NCBI RefSeq assembly: GCF_905147365.1 | Contig: NC_056408.1 | Coordinates: 5,146,001-5,210,000 of the forward strand | Direction: 5' to 3' | Source: Aricia agestis | Lineage: Eukaryota > Arthropoda > Insecta > Lepidoptera > Lycaenidae | Length of the DNA: 64,000 bases | Part shown: positions 57,462 to 64,000 of the stretch, one piece after another | Layout: each line of letters starts with the position of its first letter | How positions within the stretch are numbered: position 1 is the first letter of the stretch | Made by a program: the position numbers and the translations under genes | The notes under the pieces: generated by a model | Told to the model about the DNA's origin: nothing | The model's input: the letters and a program-made list of their open reading frames with translations, nothing else | Databases searched by the model: none

Positions 57462-57474
57462 CCCATAACATCAT
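55573..57474 (-). CDS. Intact viral-type superfamily 1 RNA helicase
   Basis: 633 residues, no internal stop. Predicted role: NTP-dependent RNA unwinding. Residues 1-115 form a hydrophilic, Lys/Glu-rich, low-complexity leader. 160-300 is a mostly helical linker. 305-565 is the helicase: Walker A GVPGCGKTT (313-321), motif II VDEA (381-384), motif III GDINQLPFI (408-416), CTHRSP (441-446), motif V TIHEAQG (515-521), motif VI VAISRHT (548-554). All key residues (Lys319, Asp382-Glu383, Gln412, Arg444, Gln520, Arg552) are present. The pattern fits tobamovirus/alphavirus-like replicases. No methyltransferase, polymerase, reverse transcriptase or zinc knuckle is visible, so the protein is a C-terminal piece of a longer one. 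The ATG and the first four residues lie in the target-site duplication, with a stop just upstream in host DNA; a later Met may be used instead. No promoter was identified. Whether it is expressed is unknown. Confidence 0.85.
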   Translation of the reverse strand: MMLWVCFYYGIVKASEHHEIIVYENRGDDLSFLKKNRDDQPATSQPSNKANSSSASERLQASRETKKEDEKERNKNEIKKSLNSTAKLKAFVGSIKKVLHRERMIEDKNTLSRIKASSQTNRQALAMEAFLREPSTQTPANKNKRYRADLGQVLPPKLRLAQSPEDHIINAFLEFQAIIRANKTIKLLTCNKIMQAYQRKNQKLLEVRLEDAKAAIYDNVTSTIIAGAMTGQYMAALSADCGFVVLDEDETKRTGTLKFITKSEDPIVVIAECTRIMLEDRILEMAEVLSGDPESSMDWDIFAKPINYSWVNGVPGCGKTTWIINNFNEETDVIITTTIEAAEDLKQRLSLRTGNKVKDKVRTMASLLVNGTKETYKRLIVDEALMNHFGSIVMANQLTGANDVILIGDINQLPFIERENLFKLNYTRPNLVTSITQELSCTHRSPMDVAYALSMVYNNIYSSKEIVRSLKLMKYSGARIPKTNLNTLYLVHTQEEKAALTNTGYGSGTDSRVLTIHEAQGLTSPSVIIIQTKSRKLAIHDSVPHAVVAISRHTNTCVYYTDGDAVASFIKRATEVSTEHIRDYNIKMAIKDRNDKVLSHMAGRFDTERCLFNNLETPPSLSDPSPPSQCHNI

Positions 57475-57475
57475 T

Positions 57476-57877
57476 ACATCTGTTTATTTAAGAGTAAGAC
57501 CAGTGGTTACAAAGTCATACATTCTCTCCCCATAATACAGATTTAGATAATCCATTGTAAAAATCTAGCTGGTAAGTGTGACCATCATTTCCTTATACGT
57601 TAGAGGATAACATAAATCAAATTCAAAATATTCACATAATAATTCTATTACCTATGCGTAGGCTGACCAGCCGCGGCAAAGAGTTGCAGACCAAGGAGTC
57701 CAATAGAAGTACCACGAGCCACGGATCATAATATTGAACTAAGTAAATGCGTTCTTAAAGACATTATAATGATTACTTAAGCAGTTACTTAGTGAAGGTT
57801 TTTACAAAATATTATAGCTATTTGCTTAAAGTAATCATTACAATTTTTTGGCGCGGATGTAAGGCTTCATTTACAAA
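57476..57877. other. Unassigned, with an inverted pair
   Basis: ataatgattacttaagcag (about 57766) and its approximate complement ctttaagc..taatcattac (about 57815-57843) form an imperfect inverted repeat with a spacer of about 40 bp. Otherwise nothing. Confidence 0.4.
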
Positions 57878-57905
57878 GGGGGGGGGGGGGGGGGGGGGGG
57901 GGGGG
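57878..57905 (+). repeat. Homopolymer run of 28 G
   Basis: Uninterrupted G from 57878 to 57905. Such runs are rare in AT-rich insect DNA and could form quadruplexes, or could reflect a sequencing or assembly artefact. Confidence 0.8.
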
Positions 57906-58062
57906 TTCAAGAAAATATAAGGAATAAAAGTAAGTACATGAAATAACCCTTATATTCATAAGAAAAATATTAAAGATGTAAAATGTTTTTTTTAGTGCAA
58001 TAGTTAGTAATAAATGAGATATGCCGCACGCCTGTCCTTATTTTACTTTTAACACGTTCACT

Positions 58063-59065
58063 GCGTTACGGGTACTTTCGCGCCCCGTACGTTGACATCA
58101 GTCAGTGCGGTGCTGAAAAAGTAGTGTCTACTCGTTCTTGCGGGGATTGTATTTTTGAGGATTTTTGTTGTATGAATGAGATGAATAGATATTTATGTTC
58201 CTGGCTTGAAATTGAATCAAGAATCGGTATAATAATCTACGGGGTTTCTTGAGCCCCGTTGCGACCAGCGAGTAAAAATTGTAATTAAGTGCGTCTACGG
58301 GGTCTATATCACCCCGTACAGATTATTGCTTACCCCGTACGGGGTGATGAGCTCATTGCGTAGGCGTGTCCTAAGAAGCAAAGTGTTTATCGACTATTTT
58401 TCAAAATGAAGCGTTCGCGGCGTATGTTGGAATTATCTCATGGTAAAAATAATGAAGAAGCCGATGAGCATGATGTATCAACATCTTCACGATTATCCCG
58501 ACGACCACCATCATCACCATTATTCCGCAAGGTCCTTCAGCGAAACCTAAGTTTTTTTCTATACTATCGGTTATTCGCATTAACGAAGTGTTAAGTAATT
58601 CTAAGACAATTTATTTTTTATATAAAAATATGTTTGTTTGGAATGTTTCCTAAAGTCATTCTTATAATTATTATGAATAAATAAATACGAGTATCATCTA
58701 TTTAAAATATCGATAGTTTTAATTTTTTTACTCCCATCACTAACATTTTATCAATAAAAATGTATTCTGTGCGTTAAGGGGTTTTTGGAATCCCGTATTT
58801 TTTGTTTTTAATTGCGTTACAGGGATAGAAGCACCCCGTACTTTATTTTTCATTATATATATTTTTGTTTTTATTGTACCTACATGCGGAGTAAGGAGAG
58901 TGTAGTTCAGTTAATACTCTTTGAAATGGTATAAGAAAAACAATGATAATACTATTTTTGACAATTTTAGAGGGGTTTAAATGAAGTCGGGTGTACGGGG
59001 CACTTTTGCACCCGTAACGCATAATAATTAATTTCATAAAGGGGCGTGCTCATCCCCGTAACGCA
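58063..59065. repeat. Iterated palindromic motif, 8 copies in the piggyBac-like element
   Basis: Approximate positions: 58063-58091, 58238-58262, 58291-58319, 58331-58360, 58771-58798, 58813-58841, 58992-59020 and 59038-59065. Each has a (gcgtt)acggg(g) half, 8-10 variable bases and a ccccgta(acgc) half. They lie in two groups, four left and four right of the residual frame. Probably binding sites for the transposase or another protein. Confidence 0.7.
58406..58594 (+). pseudogene. Residual N-terminal frame of piggyBac-like transposase
   Basis: 62 codons starting ATG at 58406, about 350 bp inside the left end. Basic start (MKRSRRM), acidic patch (NNEEADEHD) and Ser/Arg-rich segment, which resembles the acidic, disordered N-terminus of piggyBac transposases. 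The catalytic Asp residues and C-terminal cysteine-rich domain are absent, and the frame ends soon after a presumed deletion junction near 58540. Assignment rests mainly on its position inside a TTAA-flanked element. Confidence 0.45.
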
Positions 59066-59131
59066 CTTAAATTTAGGTTAAGGATTTGGGTCTACGCAGT
59101 TAACGTGTTAAGAATGTTAATATCTTAACTT

Positions 59132-59183
59132 TTTGGGGTGGGGTTTGAACCCCCAAAACCCTCCCCCTGGCTACGCCCGTGGC
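59132..59183. repeat. Repeat scrap, GGGGTTTGAACCCCCAAAACC
   Basis: ggggtggggtttgaaccccc followed by aaaaccctccccctggctac and gcccgtggctgag. The block forms a hairpin and ends in ggctacgcccgtg, seen at ends of some insect DNA elements. Too short to classify. Confidence 0.35.
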
Positions 59184-61429
59184 TGAGATGTTAAACCGCA
59201 TTCGACTGTACACAAACTCAAGTAGACGCTCCCAGAATGACTAATGAGAAACTAAATATACAAAATTAGTACCTAAATTACTTGCAGACTTGATCTAGAT
59301 CTGCCATATCTTGCCACTTCCATAGCCTACAAGCCACACCTTTCTCTAACGATCCTTTGTATAGATCGAAGATAAGCCATAAAATAGAGCTTTAATAAGC
59401 TTATGCTAATTTTCTACTCACCTAAATGTTCACTTTTCTTCATAACCGCATTTTGAAATCTGTGGACAAAACACAATAAGATTAGATCCTTACGTAATAG
59501 TCACTAAAAACATAGATAATAGATTATTAACCTCCTGAAAATACAATAAGTTTAAAATTAATATTTTTGGGCATAAAATACATTTCTACGTGTTGCTTAA
59601 AACTGTCAATTTTTTGATCAACCAACTTGTTCCAGTAATAAATCTACTGGGATCTTTATGCTAAAATTAAAACTAACTCTCCTTGAAAGACAGCTGTTTC
59701 AAACCCATTTTGTTAGTCATCAAATAATTTTGTTGTATTTCACACGGCCATGACAATATCATCCACGCACCAATACATCGTCTAGCCTGCATATAATATT
59801 TATTAAATACTGCCACATCTAAGGAAGTTGTGATGTACCAAAGGATCACATTTATCTGATCCAACTTATGGTTTTCAAGCCATAACCTCAAGATGATTCA
59901 CTCAGAAATGTCATTCACATGCTACTAAGAGCAATCTACAATCTGCTAAATTCCTTCACGTAAGTAATTGTACTATTCAAATCGTACCTGATGCACCTCA
60001 ATTTATAGCTTGATATCGATAAATCGCGCAATTTATAGGGATGGGCAAAGAAAGTCGATATTTCGAGAGATACAATAAGATGCGTATTGAATGGCGAATT
60101 CTCTACTATAGATCTATTATAGGCTTTATCGTATGATAACATGAATGTATTTCATACATACTAATAATTACGTACCAATATTATAAATTATGAGTTGGTC
60201 TGTTTGTTACCCCTTCACACTTGAATCCTTATGCTAACGGGAGATACAGCTGAATACCCCACACAAAACGAAAAAAAAATGAAAATTCAACTTACATCTT
60301 TTCCCCGACTATTCTAGAGCCAAACACAAAAAAAATCGACATCGAGAGCTGTCACTTATCGACATTGATGTCTCGGATATCAATATCTCGGATATCGATA
60401 TCTTGATACAATCTCAGCCCTAATTTAGATAAGAATCCGAGATTCTAATGAAACTGCAAAATCGAATACGTGCGTAGGCGCGTATCATACGTTTATTGGT
60501 TGCATCGAATTATTACAAGATGAAAGTGAAATCATTATAGAATACTGCATGGAATAAAATTACAATGTATACATAATTATGACAGTGCTAAAATGAAAAG
60601 ATATAAAAGGTCTTAAATTATACGAAAACCGAAGTTGTTATGGTACATATTTTAAATGTAAAATGCTACTTACAATAACAGAATTTTTATCAAAATCAAT
60701 CCAATAATTTTGACACTACACACTACTATGGCACTTTAACGACGTAGTTTAATACGTAACGTATAGTAATAATTATTATTTAACGTATGATTTAACTTTA
60801 AATGACTGTTAAGTAAACTCGTGCACGTCACGTTGAGAATATTTTAATTGACCTCACCCAGAATTTTTACAGACATTTTATACAATAACTGCACGTAATA
60901 TAACGTAATCATTCATCACGATCATGTCAAAAGACACAGAATATTTATGAGTCTTCCAACTAAAGCATTAGACGTGAAATACTTTAGTAGAATATTTTGA
61001 CCTACTATTAGTAATGTCTAATTAAAGAAGAGTAAATAATTTAAATAGGAAAATACACGTACGAGAAAATTGGATATACTCACAGGACTGGTAACGTATT
61101 GGCCTGTTAGCAATTCACCACCAACAGCATTTCATATTACAAATTATGCAGAATAAACAGACGACACCAATGTTTAATGCAAAAGCTATGAAACACAGCT
61201 GTTCGGATATCTATTCAGAACTAAAAACGGTAGAGATAACTTATCAGCCGGGCGCGGCCATTTGCAAAACTTAGATCTTGATCGTGCCTTCGTGAGCGCA
61301 CGTACGTGCCTAACGCAACTTAATGTAAACAATCGTATGGCTAAACTGGGAGGTATTACGTGTGATGGATATCGGTTGGTATCAGCTGATTTGTTAGTTC
61401 TTTAATATGTGACTAAGGTTATATAACTC
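59184..61429. other. Long AT-rich stretch, little assigned
   Basis: A decayed Helitron family 2 piece may lie at about 60170-60240 (accaatattataaattatga, ctgtttgttaccccttcaca). At 60370-60400 the word cggatatcaatatc recurs. 61230-61300 is a GC-richer patch (gccgggcgcggccatttgca) that could be regulatory. Minus frames 59673..59891 and 59936..60142 are unrecognised. Confidence 0.35.
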
Positions 61430-61688
61430 TACAGGGTGTAACAAAAATAAGTGATAATACTTTAGGGTGTGTATGTGTTTCTTATAGAGAGTTCACTGTG
61501 AAAGTAGCAGCGCTGAAGGACCAAATTTTTTTTTCACTTTTGTATGCGCAAGCTCCCGAACGTCACGAGTTTCCCCATACAAAAGTGAAAAAAAAAAAAT
61601 TGGTCTTTCAGCGCTGCTACTTTCACAGTGAACTCTCTATAAGGAACACATACCCACCCTATATCACTTATTTTTGTTACACCTTGTA
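61430..61688. mobile_element. MITE, TACAGGGTGTAACAAAAATAA termini (copy 1)
   Basis: tacagggtgtaacaaaaata pairs with tatttttgttacaccttgta. Arms continue with aagtgata, agagagttcactgtgaaagt and agcagcgctgaaggacca, giving a stem of about 110 bp. The frame at 61498..61695 is element sequence. Confidence 0.8.
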
Positions 61689-61817
61689 TAATTGACACAC
61701 GACAAAAGATCTACAAAATATACAATTTCAACGCGATTTCAATATTACGTTCAATACGAAGTAAGATGATCGTAATTAGTAAAAGGTAGTTATAATTAGA
61801 TTGGTTATTCGGTAATA

Positions 61818-62080
61818 TACAGGGTGTAATAAAAATAAGTGATAATACTTTAGGGTGTGTACGTGTTCCTTGTAGAGAGTTCACTGTGAAAGTAGCAGCG
61901 CTGAAAGACCAAATTTCTTTTTCACTTTTGTATGGGGAAACTCGTGACGTTCGGGCGCTTGCCTATACAAAAGTGAAAAAAAATTTTGGTCTTTCAGCGC
62001 TGCTACTTTCACAGTGAACTCTCTATAAGGAACACATACACACCCTAAAGTATTATCACTTGTTTTTGTTACACCCTGTA
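61818..62080. mobile_element. MITE, TACAGGGTGTAACAAAAATAA termini (copy 2)
   Basis: Same arms as copy 1, in which the left arm is repeated with few changes. The terminal loop (cgtgacgttcgggcgcttgc) is inverted relative to copy 1's cgaacgtcacgagt, as expected for a flip of the palindrome. Copies are 129 bp apart. TATA flanks both sides. Confidence 0.8.
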
Positions 62081-62082
62081 TA

Positions 62083-62416
62083 TTTTTTTTATGAAATAAG
62101 AGGGCAAACGAGCAAACGAGTCCCCTGATGGAAAGACACTCGCAGCATCATAAGAGCCACAGGTGCGTTGCCGGCCTTTTAAGAGGGAATAGGGTAATAG
62201 GGGAGGGTAGGGATGGGAAGGGGAGGGTAGGGATGGGAAGGGAAGGGAATAGGAGAGGGTAAGGAAGGGAATACGGTAGGGGATTGGGCCTCCGGTAAAC
62301 TCACTCACTCGGCGAAACACAGCCTAAGCGCTGTTTCACGCCGGTTTTCTGTGAGAACGTGGTATTTCTCCGGTCGAGCCAGCCCATTCGTGTCGAAGCA
62401 TGGCTCTTCCACGTAT
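62083..62416 (-). mobile_element. Retroposon (copy H), GGGAAGG-tract family
   Basis: T-run directly after the MITE end at 62080, then agggcaaacgagcaaacgag, a longer purine tract with a tandemly repeated gggagggtagggatgggaag unit (62200-62240) and distal end cttccacgtatattt. gtatattt on both sides may be the target duplication. The block ttccgtcgcccatgg is deleted. The frame at 62069..62320 is repeat. Confidence 0.8.
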
Positions 62417-63145
62417 ATTTGAAATGATATCTAATATACCCTCATATGTGTTGAGTGTATAGTGTATACTTAGAGCTTCGCATCAGGCGAAGGCGTCAGC
62501 GGGTAGCCCTTGAAATATGGTGCACTGAAACCCATCAAATGTCCAGAGCTCCGTACCCCGTTATTACAAGGCCATAAGGTTCAAAACAGCGGATCTGTTG
62601 GCGAATATCCGTATAAGTGAGGTACGTGAACGCCAGACGGATATTATGTCAGGAGAATTACCACCAATGAGGTTTTTAGTTTGTGACATATGCGAGTAAC
62701 TTGACACAAAAACCCGAAAAAAACCGCATGGTAGCAGCTGGAATGTCGGAAAATTCTAATAAACAGTTTTCGGAGCCATGATGAAGCCACCGATGGTGCT
62801 TAAAGAATCAGAATTCCTCAATTTATTTTACTTATAAGTTGCACAAAACATGAAACATCAACGCAACGTCGGTTAAAACATTGAGTAGCCAAAGTACGAT
62901 AATATTCATCTGTCATCGGTATCAGTAACTAATGTTATGACGCCTCTATCGATAAAAAGGCATTAGCGGCGGCCGCAGCATAATGCGATAAAGTGTTTAA
63001 TTCCGGATTTTACTTACACACTTACAAGCGATGGACGATTAATGATAAGTTCTGACGACTTCTTGTGAGCATATTTTGAGGCTTTATTTTTTGTATGTCT
63101 TCACACTGTATTCTTGTTCTTCTTGTCAAATAACTCTACAAGGCC
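62417..63145. other. No feature recognised
   Basis: Mixed composition; a gcggcggccgcagc patch at 62968-62982. No open frame or repeat. Confidence 0.3.
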
Positions 63146-63196
63146 CACAGTATAGCAATATTAGTCCCTAGGGATATGTCATATTGCTATACTGTG
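63146..63196. repeat. Perfect 16-bp-arm hairpin
   Basis: cacagtatagcaatat (63146-63161) and atattgctatactgtg (63181-63196) are exact complements around a 19-nt loop that itself contains tccctaggga. Confidence 0.65.
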
Positions 63197-63486
63197 ACAA
63201 GGCTCAGCCAGCGGATGGCTAGAAGAATTACCGCGCCATCATATTCAAAACTGTTACCCGAGAGACATCTGTTTTACTCTTCTAAGGACAGTTTTCGTAC
63301 CGACGGTGTTTGGTTAATTTACGTCAAGTCAATGTTAGTTGGTCGCTGCATTTGTGTTCTAACCCACAAAAAAACATTTGTTGAATTTTGAATGCAGTCT
63401 TGTTCTAAATGATCTATAATTCATAGCAATACGTAAATCTGTTGTGGGTTAGTACACGAATGCTCAACAGCGTCCAGTTGTGATCT

Positions 63487-63679
63487 GCGGGGCTAAAATG
63501 GTCACATTTAGCAATTCCTCTCAGTCAATTCAGCAAATGAATTGTCAAAACTATCAAACTGACAAATGACAAAACAGTACAAAAATACAGAAATGAATTG
63601 CAAGCAGAGTTGCATTTTGCGATTATAGAAAAATGAATCATATTATTATGATTCTTCAAAGCGACCATTTTAGCCCCGC
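63487..63679. mobile_element. MITE, GCGGGGCTAAAATGGTC termini
   Basis: gcggggctaaaatggtc pairs with gaccattttagccccgc (one end on each strand). The interior includes attgtcaaaact, atgacaaaac and an AT-rich centre. The minus frame at 63525..63755 is partly element sequence. Confidence 0.7.
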
Positions 63680-64000
63680 TGTACTCTTGGCTGAACTTAA
63701 CATGACCCGACCGGCGGGCGGCGACCAAATAATGTAGGTCGACGCCATCTGCCATCTTCTCATCATTTTATCTGATAGTACATGACCATCATAATGCCGC
63801 CGGGTAGCAGGTGCCGGTAACCAGAAGGTATGAAAAGTCTCATAAAGGCTATAACGGTGTAAACCCAAGCACGGGCGGTCTGTCCCACTATTATAATAAC
63901 AATATCACGCAGGCGAGCATTTAGTTGCCTCACGCGGCACATTCGTCAGCTAACTCAATTTTCTTCCTGTTGTGCGCGACATTTGTTAAGAAAATTATAC
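63680..64000. other. No feature recognised
   Basis: GC-richer than average (cgaccggcgggcggcgacca at 63708-63727). Minus frame 63656..63868 has no recognised domain. The window ends here without a boundary. Confidence 0.3.

Larger units (their letters stand above)
58053..59107 (+). mobile_element. piggyBac-like element, internally deleted (1055 bp)
   Basis: TTAA on both sides (58049-58052 and 59108-59111) and terminal inverted repeats CACGTTCACTGCGT / ACGCAGTTAACGTG (one mismatch). TTAA target and CA..TG-like short TIRs match piggyBac-type elements. Eight copies of a roughly 28-bp palindromic motif, gcgttacggg-N8-10-ccccgta, are spread over it. Only an N-terminal-sized frame (58406..58594) remains, so it is non-autonomous. 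Confidence 0.75.

Noticed and set aside
55573..57474. Host cellular helicase (Upf1/Dna2-type SF1)
   Set aside because: Motif wording (GVPGCGKT, CTHRSP, TIHEAQG) and compact domain match viral SF1 helicases, and the insertion has poly(A) and TSD without introns.

Overview
The window looks like intergenic or intronic DNA from a moth or butterfly. It is AT-rich and has no bacterial gene layout. It is packed with interspersed repeat families that I recognise as typical of Lepidoptera: a tRNA-headed SINE, a poly(A)-tailed retroposon with a GGGAAGG-type tract, short Helitron-like elements, TTA-, TA-, TTAA- and 8-bp-TSD MITEs, and truncated LINE 3' ends. The order-level call is inferred from recall of these families, not from a search. 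I see no convincing host protein exon, no functional tRNA or rRNA gene and no CRISPR array.

The single long coding region is on the minus strand at 55573..57474 (633 codons). It encodes an intact superfamily 1 viral-type RNA helicase with all the usual motifs, most like the helicase of alphavirus-like/tobamovirus replicases. It sits inside an insertion (about 55166..57461) with the marks of LINE-type retrotransposition: a 14-bp target-site duplication (55152..55165 and 57462..57475), a poly(A) tail and 5' truncation. The start codon used by the open frame lies in the duplicated target, so host DNA supplied it. Two separate poly(A) tracts (43 and 21 nt) suggest read-through of a first poly(A) site and carriage of extra 3' sequence. 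Either this is the C-terminal part of an R1-type LINE carrying a captured helicase domain, or a viral-like mRNA mobilised in trans.

Layout. 0-10 kb: SINEs, MITEs, a retroposon copy and a hAT MITE with a perfect TSD. 10-23 kb: a complete non-autonomous Helitron (10500..10830), paired short Helitrons, a hAT MITE, a SINE with a perfect TSD, and a 682-bp foldback element. 23-36 kb: mostly unassigned AT-rich DNA with palindromic MITEs, one perfect 32-bp-arm hairpin and a long-TIR element. 36-49 kb: a TTAA-flanked 474-bp element, a complete 189-bp Helitron, a second long-TIR element with unrelated interior (41098..41994) and several retroposon 3' ends. 49-53 kb: almost nothing recognisable. 53-64 kb: a 122-bp LINE stub with a perfect TSD, the helicase insertion, a 28-G run, a piggyBac-like element (58053..59107) with eight copies of a palindromic motif, and a stack of MITEs and a retroposon near 61.4-62.4 kb.

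The genes do not form a pathway; the window is mainly a record of transposition. The elements worth following are the helicase insertion, the piggyBac-like element with its iterated motif, the Helitron cluster and the large foldback elements. All boundaries were found by eye and may be off by a few bases.
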